Assembly (NCBI RefSeq): GCF_030506255.1
Contig: NZ_CP113431.1
Location: 434,001-498,000, forward strand
Direction of reading: 5' to 3'
DNA from: Nocardioides sp. Arc9.136
GTDB taxonomy: Bacteria; Actinomycetota; Actinomycetes; Propionibacteriales; Nocardioidaceae
DNA length: 64,000 bases
Both the position numbers and the translations under genes were made by a program. This document shows positions 1 to 8,185 of the stretch, piece by piece. Position 1 is the first letter of the stretch, and every line of letters starts with the position of its first letter. Under the pieces are notes generated by a model, which searched no databases, had not been told where the DNA came from, and saw only the letters and a program-made list of their open reading frames with translations.

Positions 1-834
1 GTCGGCCTCGACGAGGCCACGATGCGCGGGATCCGCGGTGGCGAGATCGCGATGGTCTTCCAGGACTCGACCGCCGCGCTGCACCCGATGCTGACCGTGG
101 GCCGCCAGCTCACCGAGCACATGCGCGTCCACCGCGACCTGTCCCGCAAGGCCGCCCGCACCGAGGCCTGCGACCTGCTGGACCGGGTGCGGATCCCCGA
201 CCCGCGGGCCGCGCTGCGCGCCTACCCCCACCAGTTCTCCGGCGGCATGCGGCAGCGGATCGCGATCGCCAGCGCGCTGGCCGGGTCCCCGCGGCTGCTC
301 ATCGCCGACGAGCCCACCACGGCGCTCGACGTCACCGTCCAGGCCGGGATCCTCGCGCTGCTCGAGCAGCTGCGGGCGGAGTCGGGTCTGTCGGTCGTCT
401 TCATCACCCACGACCTCAGCGTGCTCTCCGCGATCAGCACCCGGTCCTACGTCTTCTACGGCGGCCGGGTGATGGAGTCCGGCCCGACCGGCGAGGTGCT
501 GACCCAGCCGCTGCACCCCTACACCAAGGCGCTGCTCGACTCGCGCCCCCACGGGATCAGCGCGCGGACGACCCTGCGCGCCATCCCCGGTGAGCCCGTC
601 GTCCCCGGCCAGGCCCCTCCGGGCTGCCCGTTCGAGCCGCGCTGCTCGTTCTCGGTCGACGCCTGCCGCGAGATGGTGCCCGCGCTCGTGCCCACGGTGC
701 CCGGCCGGTCGCTCGCCTGCGACGTGGTCTCCGGCCGGACCGCGCGGGCCACGATCGCCGCGAGCAGCACCGGCAGCACCAGCACCAGCACCGACGGGAC
801 CGGCACGACCAGCGAGAGGACGGTGGCGCCGTGA
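1..834 (+). CDS. Peptide ABC transporter ATPase, 5'-truncated (DppD/OppD type)
   Basis: The frame is open from base 1, so the gene starts outside the window; 277 residues are visible. Walker A is lost upstream. The Q-loop (MVFQD), ABC signature SGGMRQR, Walker B LLIADEPTTALD and H-loop FITHD are all present. The C-terminal part carries GCPFEPRCSF, typical of the extra domain of oligopeptide/dipeptide importer ATPases, then a low-complexity Ser/Thr/Gly tail. The protein should power uptake of short peptides or similar solutes from the cytoplasmic face of the membrane. Its stop overlaps the next ATPase start by 4 bases (GTGA), the usual arrangement for a heterodimeric DppD/DppF pair. Permease and binding-protein genes are expected upstream, outside the window. 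The exact substrate is not visible. Confidence 0.9.
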   Translation, partial: VGLDEATMRGIRGGEIAMVFQDSTAALHPMLTVGRQLTEHMRVHRDLSRKAARTEACDLLDRVRIPDPRAALRAYPHQFSGGMRQRIAIASALAGSPRLLIADEPTTALDVTVQAGILALLEQLRAESGLSVVFITHDLSVLSAISTRSYVFYGGRVMESGPTGEVLTQPLHPYTKALLDSRPHGISARTTLRAIPGEPVVPGQAPPGCPFEPRCSFSVDACREMVPALVPTVPGRSLACDVVSGRTARATIAASSTGSTSTSTDGTGTTSERTVAP

Positions 835-1802
835 GCCTGCTCGACATCGAGGACCTCGAGGTCCGCTACCGCACCCGCGGCCGTGGCACCGTCCACGCCG
901 TCGACGGCGTCAGCCTGCAGGTGCAGCCCGGCGAGGTCGTCGGCCTGGTCGGTGAGTCAGGCTGCGGCAAGTCCTCCCTGGCCCGCACCGTGGTCGGGCT
1001 CGGCAAGCCCGCGGGCGGCAGCGTGCGCTTCGACGGCCGGCCGGTGCGCCCGGTCGGCTGGCGGCGACGCTCGGACGCCGAGACCCGGCTGCAGATGGTC
1101 TTCCAGAACCCCTACGCCTCGCTCAACCCGCGTCGTACCGTCGGCGACCAGATGCTGGACGGCGTCGCGGCCTCCGTCACCGGGTCCGCCCGCAAGGACC
1201 GCGCCGTCGAGCTGCTCGAGCGGGTCGGCATGTCGGCAGCGGCGATGACGCGCTACGCCCACCAGTTCTCCGGCGGCCAGCGCCAGCGGCTCGCCATCGC
1301 CCGCGCGCTGGCACCGGAGCCGTCGCTGATCGTCGCCGACGAGCCGGTCACCGCGCTGGACGCCTCCGCGCAGGCGCAGGTGATCAACCTGCTGATGTCG
1401 CTGGTCCGTGACCTCGACATGGCGATGCTGTTCATCTCCCACGACCTGACGCTGGTCCACCAGGTCGCGGACCGGACCGCCGTGATGTACCTCGGCAAGG
1501 TCGTGGAGACCGGCCCGACGGAGACGCTGATGCGCGCGCCGAGCCACCCCTACTCCCAGGCGCTGCTCGCCGCGGTCCCGCAGGTCTCCGCGACCCGGGT
1601 GATGCCGACGGTGCTCGCCGGCGAGGTGCCGGACGCCGGTGCGATCACGAGCGGCTGCCGGTTCGCGCCGCGCTGCCGCCACGCGATCGACATCTGCAGT
1701 GCCGAGCCGCCGCTGGTGCGGGTGGGCGGCACCGAGGCGGCCTGCTGGCGGGCCGAGGAGCTCGACATGTCGATCACAGGAGAGGTGGAGAGCAATGCGT
1801 AG
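831..1802 (+). CDS. Peptide ABC transporter ATPase (DppF/OppF type)
   Basis: This is the second ATPase of the peptide importer, 323 residues, with a GTG start inside the GTGA overlap with the preceding gene. Walker A is GESGCGKSS near residue 45, the Q-loop is MVFQNPYASLNPR, the signature is SGGQRQRLAIARALA and Walker B is LIVADEPVTALD. The ASLNP after the Q-loop and the C-terminal GCRFAPRCRHA cysteine stretch are hallmarks of the OppF/DppF subfamily. It would pair with the upstream ATPase on the inner membrane face. Its last bases overlap the amidohydrolase start by 8, so transport and intracellular hydrolysis are co-expressed. Confidence 0.92.
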   Translation: MSLLDIEDLEVRYRTRGRGTVHAVDGVSLQVQPGEVVGLVGESGCGKSSLARTVVGLGKPAGGSVRFDGRPVRPVGWRRRSDAETRLQMVFQNPYASLNPRRTVGDQMLDGVAASVTGSARKDRAVELLERVGMSAAAMTRYAHQFSGGQRQRLAIARALAPEPSLIVADEPVTALDASAQAQVINLLMSLVRDLDMAMLFISHDLTLVHQVADRTAVMYLGKVVETGPTETLMRAPSHPYSQALLAAVPQVSATRVMPTVLAGEVPDAGAITSGCRFAPRCRHAIDICSAEPPLVRVGGTEAACWRAEELDMSITGEVESNA

Positions 1803-3042
1803 CCCCCAGGCGGTCGTCCTCACGGGAGGTCGCGTGTACGACGGCGACCGGACCCGTCCGGACACCGCGGTCTGGATCGACGCGGCCGGCACGATCGCCG
1901 GCGTCGGCGGCACCGAGGAGGTGCTGGCCGCCGCCCGCGCCGCGGACCCGTCGGTCGGCGTCGTCGACCTCGACGGTGCCGTGGTGGCGCCCGGCCTGGT
2001 CAACATGCACGTCCACCTCGGCCTGGGCCTCCCCGGCCCGCTGGAGGACGCCGTCTCCTCCGCGGACCCCGCCGAGCTGGTGCTGCTGATGGCCGACTCC
2101 GCCCGCCGCACCCTCCACGCCGGCGTCACCACCGTCCGGCTGGTCGGGGAGACCCGGTACGCCGACTTCGCGCTGCGCAAGGCGATCGACCTCGGCGCCG
2201 TCGACGGGCCGCACATCTACACCGCCGGCCACGCGCTGTGCTGCACCGGCGGCCACGGCCACGGTGCCGACGGCCTCGAGGCCGACGGCGCCGACGGGTT
2301 CCGCCGGGCCACCCGCGAGCAGATCCGGGCCGGCGCGGACCTGATCAAGGTCTGCGTCTCCGGCGGCATCGCCGGGGAGCACGAGCAGATCCACACCCCG
2401 CAGCTGACCGACGAGGAGATGGAGGCGGTCATCTCGACCGCCCACGACTGGGGTCGCAAGGTCACCGCGCACGCCGGTCCCAGCGACACCATCGCCCGGG
2501 CCGTGCGGCTCGGCCTGGACTGCGTCGAGCACGGCTACCAGATGACCCGCGAGCTCACCGACCTGATGGCGGCCCACGGCGTCTGGTACGTCCCCACCAT
2601 CACCGTCAGCCGGTGCAAGGAGTTCTTCGAGGCCAACCGGGTCCCGCAGTGGATGATGGACCGGGCGCTCGCCGCCGGCCCCGCGCACTGGCGGAGCCTG
2701 CAGAACGCGATCGCCTCGGGCGTCACCATCGCCATGGGCAGCGACATGCCGCCGTTCGCGCCGTTCGACGGCACCACGGCCACGGTCCGCGAGATGGAGT
2801 TCATGGCCGAGGCGGGGATGACGCCGCTCGAGGTGATGCGCTCGGCGACCGAGCGGCCCGCGGAGTGGCTCGGGTCCGAGCTCTTCGGCCGGGTCGAGGT
2901 CGGCCGCCGCGCCGACCTGGTGGTCATGGCCGAAGACCCGGTCGCCGACATCTCCGCGCTGCGCGGCATCGACGCCGTGCTCAAGGGCGGCGTCCTGCAC
3001 CGCGACGACCTCTCCCGGTTCGCCGGCGTGGTGGTCCGGTGA
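1795..3042 (+). CDS. Metal-dependent amidohydrolase (imidazolonepropionase / prolidase-like)
   Basis: 415 residues. The ATG at 1795 is chosen because a purine-rich ribosome site (GGAGAGGTGGAG) lies just before it; it overlaps the upstream ATPase by 8 bases. The amidohydrolase metal ligands are visible: HVH at residues 72 and 74, Lys185 in LIKVCVSGG (candidate carboxylated bridging lysine), His226 in TAHAG, His246 in EHGY and Asp317 in GSDMPPF. This layout matches the TIM-barrel branch that includes Zn-dependent prolidase-like carboxypeptidases and imidazolonepropionase. In an operon with a peptide importer and a DUF885 protein it probably cleaves an amide or cyclic C-N bond of the imported compound. 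The substrate cannot be read from sequence. Confidence 0.85.
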   Translation: MRSPQAVVLTGGRVYDGDRTRPDTAVWIDAAGTIAGVGGTEEVLAAARAADPSVGVVDLDGAVVAPGLVNMHVHLGLGLPGPLEDAVSSADPAELVLLMADSARRTLHAGVTTVRLVGETRYADFALRKAIDLGAVDGPHIYTAGHALCCTGGHGHGADGLEADGADGFRRATREQIRAGADLIKVCVSGGIAGEHEQIHTPQLTDEEMEAVISTAHDWGRKVTAHAGPSDTIARAVRLGLDCVEHGYQMTRELTDLMAAHGVWYVPTITVSRCKEFFEANRVPQWMMDRALAAGPAHWRSLQNAIASGVTIAMGSDMPPFAPFDGTTATVREMEFMAEAGMTPLEVMRSATERPAEWLGSELFGRVEVGRRADLVVMAEDPVADISALRGIDAVLKGGVLHRDDLSRFAGVVVR

Positions 3043-4745
3043 TCCCCGCCGGCCCCGACGCGGTGCGCGCCGTCGCCGACCGCTACCTCGAGGACAAGGC
3101 GGCGCTCGACCCGGAGACCGCGGCGGTCCTCGGCCACGAGGGCGCCGCGCCCGTCCCGGACCTCTCGCCGGAGGCCTTCGCCGCCCGGGCCGACCTGGAC
3201 CGCCGCACGGTCGCGGCGCTGCGCGACGCGGTGGCCACGACGGAGCAGGTGCCGGCGGGCGACCGGCGCCTCGCCACGACCATGGTCGAGCGGCTGGGCA
3301 GCGACGTGGACTTGTACGACGCCGGGTTCACCACCACCCTGCTCGCGCCGCTGGCCACCCCGGTGCACGCGATGCGCCAGGTCTTCGACGACCTCCCGAC
3401 CGGCTCGGACGAGGACTGGGCCCGCATCGCGGACACGCTCGACTCGGTGCCGGCCGGCCTGGCGGCGTACACCCGCACGCTCGAGCAGGCCCGCGCCGAG
3501 GGCCGGCGGTTCGCCCCGCGCCAGGCGCTCGGGCTGGCCCGGCAGTGCCGCTCCTGGGTCGACCCCCGGGGCACCGACTTCTACGGGTCGCTCGTCGCCC
3601 GCCACGACGGCGCGCTGGCCGGCCGGCTCGGGGCGGCGGCGCAGGCGGCCGCCGCGGCCACCGCGGCGTTCGCCGACTACCTCACCACCGACCTGGCGCC
3701 GACCGCGACCGCCCCGGACGGGGTCGGCCGCGAGGTCTACGAGGTCACCAGCCGCGCCTTCCTCGGCGCCACGGTGGACCTCGACGAGTTGCACGCCTAC
3801 GGCTGGGAGGAGCTGCGCCGGCTCGACGCCGAGAGCCGCAGCCTCGCCCGCTCGATCACCGGCGAGGCAGACCTGGACCGCGCGCTGGCGGTGCTCGACG
3901 GCGACCCGTCGGGCCAGGTCGAGGCCGGCGAGCCGCTCGTGCGGTGGCTCCAGGACCGCATCGACCGGGTGGCCGCGCACCTCGACGGCACCCACTTCGA
4001 CGTCCCCGCCCACACCGCGCCGGTCGAGGCCCGCATGGTCACCGCGGGGTCGGGCGTCATGTACTACGCGCCGCCGGACCACGCGCTGACCCGGCCCGGC
4101 CGGGTCTGGTGGTCGGTGCCGGCCGGCACCGCCGCGCTGCCCACCTGGCGCGAGGTCAGCACCGTGCACCACGAGGGCCTGCCCGGGCACCACCTGCAGT
4201 ACGCCGTGACCCTCGGGCTCGACGACCTGCACCCCTGGCAGCGCCACCTGTGCCACGTCCACGGGTACGCCGAGGGCTGGGCCCACTACGCCGAGCAGGT
4301 CTCGGTGGAGCTCGGGCTGCTCGACGACCCGCGCGAGCGGCTCGGCATGCTCTACGCCCAGATGTGGCGCGCCGCGCGCATCGTCGTCGACATGGGCCTG
4401 CACCTCTCGTTGCCGGTCCCGCGCGGGAACGGCTTCACCGAGGAGTCCACCTGGACCCCCGAGCTCGCCGTGGACTTCCTCCACCGGGTAGCGGGGGTGG
4501 ACCCCCAGACAGCACAGTTCGAGGTGGACCGGTACCTCGGCTGGCCCGGCCAGGCGCTGGCCTTCAAGGCGGGCGCCCGGCTGTGGCAGCAGGCCCGGGC
4601 CGACCAGGAGCAGCGCCAGGGGGCCGACTTCGTCCTCAAGCGGTTCCACCGGCAGGCGCTCGAGCTGGGACCGATGGGGCTGGGGCCGCTGCAGGAGCTG
4701 CTGCTGGCCGAGGACACGGGCACGAACGGAGACGCACATGAGTGA
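3039..4745 (+). CDS. DUF885-family putative metallopeptidase
   Basis: 568 residues, GTG start in a GTGA overlap with the amidohydrolase stop. The sequence VHHEGLPGHHLQ (His377, His378, Glu379, His384, His385) is the DUF885 signature and resembles a zinc-binding HE...GHH site. A second conserved run, HGYAEGWAHYAEQ, follows about 35 residues later. There is no signal peptide, so it should act in the cytoplasm. DUF885 proteins are often annotated as prolyl-type oligopeptidases, but few have been tested. Position behind a peptide importer supports a role in breaking down imported peptides. Its 3' end overlaps the next gene by 8 bases. Confidence 0.85.
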   Translation: MIPAGPDAVRAVADRYLEDKAALDPETAAVLGHEGAAPVPDLSPEAFAARADLDRRTVAALRDAVATTEQVPAGDRRLATTMVERLGSDVDLYDAGFTTTLLAPLATPVHAMRQVFDDLPTGSDEDWARIADTLDSVPAGLAAYTRTLEQARAEGRRFAPRQALGLARQCRSWVDPRGTDFYGSLVARHDGALAGRLGAAAQAAAAATAAFADYLTTDLAPTATAPDGVGREVYEVTSRAFLGATVDLDELHAYGWEELRRLDAESRSLARSITGEADLDRALAVLDGDPSGQVEAGEPLVRWLQDRIDRVAAHLDGTHFDVPAHTAPVEARMVTAGSGVMYYAPPDHALTRPGRVWWSVPAGTAALPTWREVSTVHHEGLPGHHLQYAVTLGLDDLHPWQRHLCHVHGYAEGWAHYAEQVSVELGLLDDPRERLGMLYAQMWRAARIVVDMGLHLSLPVPRGNGFTEESTWTPELAVDFLHRVAGVDPQTAQFEVDRYLGWPGQALAFKAGARLWQQARADQEQRQGADFVLKRFHRQALELGPMGLGPLQELLLAEDTGTNGDAHE

Positions 4746-5127
4746 GAACGGCCAGGACGCGCTGCGGTCCTTCATCAAGGACCTCTACGCCTCCTACGGC
4801 GACCCCGAGCGCTTCGACGCCCACCTCGACCCCGGCATCACGATCTGGGAGTCCGACCAGACCGACATGCTGGTCGGAGTGGAGGCGCTCGACGGGCTGC
4901 GGGGCGGCCGGAACGGCGAGACGCCGGCGCCGCCGACGGTGCGTCCGGTGCCGCGCGGCTTCGTCGTCGACGTGTACGGCGACACCGGCGTGGTCCGCTA
5001 CGACCTCGGCGTCGAGCAGCTGACCGGGGAGCCGACCGGCGACCTGTTCCGGGTGACCGACGTGCTGCGCAGCAGCGATGGGCACTGGCGGATCGTGCAC
5101 CACCACGCGGAGCAGGTCGCTCCGTGA
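4738..5127 (+). CDS. SnoaL-like / NTF2-fold protein
   Basis: 129 residues, ATG start overlapping the DUF885 stop by 8 bases. The helical N-terminus (ALRSFIKDLYASYGDPERF) followed by a beta-rich half ending WRIVHHHAEQ fits the small cone-shaped NTF2/SnoaL-like fold. Members act as small isomerases, cyclases or binding proteins. No catalytic residue assignment is possible here. Its place in the middle of the catabolic operon suggests a minor accessory step or ligand binding. Confidence 0.65.
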   Translation: MSENGQDALRSFIKDLYASYGDPERFDAHLDPGITIWESDQTDMLVGVEALDGLRGGRNGETPAPPTVRPVPRGFVVDVYGDTGVVRYDLGVEQLTGEPTGDLFRVTDVLRSSDGHWRIVHHHAEQVAP

Positions 5128-5163
5128 CGACCACGACCACCGGTCACCGGGGAGGTGAGCGAC

Positions 5164-5700
5164 GTGCTGGGTGACCGTCTGCGCGAGCTGCGGCAGAAGC
5201 GGGGCCTGACCCTCAAGGGCCTGGCCGCCCAGGCCGAGGTCTCGGTCGGGCTGCTGAGCCAGATCGAGAACGGCACGACCGACCCGAGCCTCGCGACCCT
5301 GCGCAAGCTCTCGGCCGTCTTCGACGCCGAGATCGCCTCGCTGTTCACCGAGCCGAACGCGCCCCTGGTCTACGTCAGCCGACCCGGGCAGCGCACCACC
5401 ATCTCGGCACCGCAGGGCCGGATCACCTACGAGCGGCTCACGCCGGGCCGTGGCGAGCTCGAGGTGCTGCGCGCCGACCTCGCGCCCGGCGACACCAGCT
5501 CCGCCGAGCCGCGCGGGCACGCCTCGACCGAGTGCGTGCTGGTGCTCGGCGGGACGGTCCGCATCGAGGTGGGCGAGGCGACGTACGACCTCGTGGCCGG
5601 CGAGGCCGTCACCTTCGACTCCCGCCTGCCGCACCGGTTCAGCAACGTCAGCGACGAGCCGGCCAGCATCACCGTCTCGGTCACGCCGCCCGTGCCGTGA
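5164..5700 (+). CDS. XRE-family regulator with C-terminal cupin sensor domain
   Basis: 178 residues from the GTG at 5164. That start is preferred over GTG 5155 because a clear GGAGG at 5151-5155 sits 8 bases before it and would overlap the earlier codon. Residues 3-60 form a helix-turn-helix (LRELRQKRGLTLKGLAAQAE, then SQIENGTTDPSLATL). The C-terminal 80 residues are a cupin barrel (HASTECVLVLGGTVRIEVGE, later PHRFSNVSDEPA). Proteins of this PuuR-like type usually repress a catabolic operon and release it on binding the pathway substrate in the cupin. It lies inside the operon, so autoregulation is likely. Confidence 0.88.
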   Translation: MLGDRLRELRQKRGLTLKGLAAQAEVSVGLLSQIENGTTDPSLATLRKLSAVFDAEIASLFTEPNAPLVYVSRPGQRTTISAPQGRITYERLTPGRGELEVLRADLAPGDTSSAEPRGHASTECVLVLGGTVRIEVGEATYDLVAGEAVTFDSRLPHRFSNVSDEPASITVSVTPPVP

Positions 5701-5773
5701 CCGGCGCCCCGCCCCGCACGCCCCGCCCCCACACGCACGTCCCACACGGGACCCGTCCGTCCCGGAGGACACC

Positions 5774-6700
5774 ATGGACCGCAGCTCGGTGAGCTGGCGC
5801 GGGTACATCCCCGCGATCACCACGCCCTTCGACAGCAGCGGCGCGCTCGACCTGCCCGCGCTCCACCAGCAGATCGACTGGTACCGGGCCGAGGGCCTGC
5901 ACGGCATCGTCGTCGCCGGCACGAGCGGCGAGTGGTTCAGCCTGTCCACCGAGGAGCGGGCCGACCTCTTCGCGGCCGCCGCGCGCCACCGCGCCGAGGA
6001 CTTCGTGGTCATCGGTGCGTGCAACGCCTTCACCGCCGCGGAGGCGGTCGTCCACGCCCGGGCGGCCGAGCGGGTCGGGCTCGACGGCATCCTGCTCACC
6101 CCGCCGCCGTACGTCGTGCCGAACCCCCGCGAGGTCGTGCAGTTCTACAGCGACGTCTCGGACGCCACCGACATCGCGATGTGCGTCTACAACTGGCCGC
6201 GCGGCTGCGTCGTCGACATGGGGCCCGACCTGCTCGGCGAGCTGGCCGACATCGAGAACGTCGTCGCGATCAAGAACTCCACCGGCGACTTCGCCTCCTT
6301 CCTCGCCGGGATGTACGCCCTCGAGGGCCGGGTGCGCTACTTCGGCCTCCCGACCAGCCCGCTCGGCGCCGACCTGGCGCTGCTCGGCCACGGCGACGGC
6401 CTGATGGGCTCCGGCGGCGTGCTCGGCAGCGACCACCCCGGCTTCTGGGACGCCGTCGACGCGGGCGACCGGGACCGCGCCGTCGAGCTGGGCGCCCGCG
6501 ACCGGGTCGTCATGCAGGCGTGGTTCACCCCCGACTACGGAGTGCGGTTCGGCAACCAGCAGGCGATCATGAAGACCGCCCTGCGGCTGCGCGGCGTCCC
6601 GGCCGGGCACGTCCGCCGCCCGCTGCTCGAGCTCTCCGCCGACGAGGTGGACCTGATCGCCTCGACGCTGGCCTCGCTGGACATCGAGACGGTCCGCTGA
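5774..6700 (+). CDS. Dihydrodipicolinate synthase / N-acetylneuraminate lyase family protein
   Basis: 308 residues; the ATG at 5774 follows a CGGAGG at 5762-5767. It is a TIM-barrel Schiff-base aldolase of the DapA/NanA family: GTSGEWFSLSTEER near the N-terminus, Tyr139 in CVYNWPRG and the imine-forming Lys167 in VVAIKNSTG. It is not the biosynthetic dapA by context, because the neighbours are an amine dehydrogenase and a peptide importer. A family member (1-pyrroline-4-hydroxy-2-carboxylate deaminase) acts right after hydroxy-D-proline dehydrogenase in hydroxyproline breakdown, and that is the role suggested here. Other keto-acid aldolase or dehydratase reactions remain possible. Confidence 0.85.
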   Translation: MDRSSVSWRGYIPAITTPFDSSGALDLPALHQQIDWYRAEGLHGIVVAGTSGEWFSLSTEERADLFAAAARHRAEDFVVIGACNAFTAAEAVVHARAAERVGLDGILLTPPPYVVPNPREVVQFYSDVSDATDIAMCVYNWPRGCVVDMGPDLLGELADIENVVAIKNSTGDFASFLAGMYALEGRVRYFGLPTSPLGADLALLGHGDGLMGSGGVLGSDHPGFWDAVDAGDRDRAVELGARDRVVMQAWFTPDYGVRFGNQQAIMKTALRLRGVPAGHVRRPLLELSADEVDLIASTLASLDIETVR

Positions 6701-6705
6701 GCCCG

Positions 6706-7917
6706 GTGGACAGGGTCGACGTCCTCGTCGTCGGCGGGGGGTTCCTCGGCTGCGCGACGGCATGGATGCTCGCCCGCGAGGGAGCCGACGTCCTGCTCGT
6801 CGAGCGCGACCAGGTCAACCAGCACGCTTCCGGGCAGAACGCCGGCAGCCTGCACTTCCAGCTCGAGTACCGGATGATCGAGCGCGGCATCGAGGCGGCC
6901 AAGCTGGCCGCCGAGGCGATGCCGCTGCACCTCGAGGCGGCGCAGTGGTGGGAGCGGCTCACCGAGGAGGTCGGCGAGCCGCTCGGGGTGTCCCAGACCG
7001 GCGGCCTGATGCTCGCCCACACCGCCGAGCAGGAGCGTCTCCTGCACGCCAAGGCGGAGGTGGAGCGGGCCTGGGGCCTCGACGTGCGCGTCCTGGACCG
7101 CGAGGCGGTCCTCGCGGAGGCGCCGTACCTCTCCCCGACGGTGCGCGCCGCCAGCCACTGCCCGATCGAGGGCAAGGCCGACACCCGGCTCGCGGCACCC
7201 GCGCTCGCGCGCGCCGCCGCGCGGCTCGGCGCAGACGTGCAGGGCCGGTGCGAGGTGGTGCGCCTGGCGCGTGCGGGCGGCGGGTGGACCGCGACCCTGC
7301 GGTCCCGCGGCGCTGGCCCGGCCGGCCCCGCGGGCACCGAGCGGACCGTCCAGGCCGACGCCGTCGTGCTGGCGGCCGGCGTCTGGACGACCGAGCTCGG
7401 GGCCATGATCGGCTCCGAGCTCCCCACCATCCCGCTCGCGCTGACGATGAGCGTCACGGTGCGCCGGCCGCCGCTGATCTCCCACCTGGTCCAGCACGCC
7501 GGCACCCGGCTGTCGCTGAAGCAGGCCGGGGACGGGAACGTGCTCATCGGTGGCGGGTGGCCCGCCCGCCTGGGCCGGGGCCCGCTCGGGGAGGCCGACC
7601 TCGCGCGCTCCCCGGAGATCGTCGCCGGCTCGGTCGCCGGCAACGCCCGGGCGGCGGTCGCTGCCGTCCCGGAGCTCGCGCACGTCCCCGTGCTGCGCAC
7701 CTGGGTGGGGACCACGACCGTGACCCCCGACCAGCTGCCGCTGGTGGGTGCGGTGCCGGACGCCCCCGGTGCCTTCGTGGCCACCGGCGGCTCCGCCTTC
7801 ACCCTCGGGCCGAGCTTCGCCCAGGTCCTCACCGACCTGGTGCAGGGCCGGCCGGCCGGCACCGACCTGACGCCGTACGACCCCCGCCGCTACCGAGGAG
7901 GAGCCCGTGTCGGCTGA
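6706..7917 (+). CDS. FAD-dependent amino acid dehydrogenase/oxidase (DadA / HcnC-like subunit)
   Basis: 403 residues, GTG start 5 bases after the lyase stop. The N-terminus has the Rossmann dinucleotide fold VLVVGGGFLGCATAW, then QNAGSLHF, typical of the DAO family that includes glycine oxidase, sarcosine oxidase beta subunits and D-amino acid dehydrogenases. The C-terminal motif TPDQLPLVGAVPDAPGAFVA is the second FAD-binding region. The next two genes encode a small 2Fe-2S protein and a second FAD protein, matching the three-component dehydrogenases exemplified by hydrogen cyanide synthase (HcnABC), opine oxidase and hydroxy-D-proline dehydrogenase. This subunit should hold the substrate site. 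Confidence 0.88.
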   Translation: MDRVDVLVVGGGFLGCATAWMLAREGADVLLVERDQVNQHASGQNAGSLHFQLEYRMIERGIEAAKLAAEAMPLHLEAAQWWERLTEEVGEPLGVSQTGGLMLAHTAEQERLLHAKAEVERAWGLDVRVLDREAVLAEAPYLSPTVRAASHCPIEGKADTRLAAPALARAAARLGADVQGRCEVVRLARAGGGWTATLRSRGAGPAGPAGTERTVQADAVVLAAGVWTTELGAMIGSELPTIPLALTMSVTVRRPPLISHLVQHAGTRLSLKQAGDGNVLIGGGWPARLGRGPLGEADLARSPEIVAGSVAGNARAAVAAVPELAHVPVLRTWVGTTTVTPDQLPLVGAVPDAPGAFVATGGSAFTLGPSFAQVLTDLVQGRPAGTDLTPYDPRRYRGGARVG

Positions 7918-8185
7918 ACGAGTCCCGACCTCGCGCGGCGAGCAGGTGGTCCTGACCTACGAGGGCCGCCCGATCGCCTGCCACGCCGGGGAGACCCTCG
8001 CCGCCGCCCTGCTGGTCGCCGGCGACGTCGTCTTCAGCACCATGCCCGACGGCAGCCCGCGGGCGCCGTTCTGCAACATGGGCACCTGCTTCGACTGCGC
8101 GCTCGTCGTGGACGGGGTGCCGTTGACGCGGTCCTGCCTGACCGAGGTCCGCGACGGGATGGAGGTCCAGCGGTGGACCAGGTGA
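7907..8185 (+). CDS. 2Fe-2S ferredoxin-like subunit of amine dehydrogenase (HcnA-like)
   Basis: 92 residues, overlapping the preceding gene by 11 bases and the next by 13. The iron-sulfur site is CNMGTCFDC (C-x4-C-x2-C) with the fourth Cys in RSCLTEV, the plant-type 2Fe-2S arrangement. The length and layout match the small subunit of heterotrimeric opine/hydroxy-D-proline dehydrogenases and of HcnA. It passes electrons between the two flavin subunits or on to the respiratory chain. Confidence 0.9.
   Translation: MSAERVPTSRGEQVVLTYEGRPIACHAGETLAAALLVAGDVVFSTMPDGSPRAPFCNMGTCFDCALVVDGVPLTRSCLTEVRDGMEVQRWTR

Noticed and set aside
5155..5163. Earlier GTG start for the XRE/cupin regulator
   Set aside because: The codon overlaps the GGAGG that serves the GTG at 5164 and has no ribosome site of its own.
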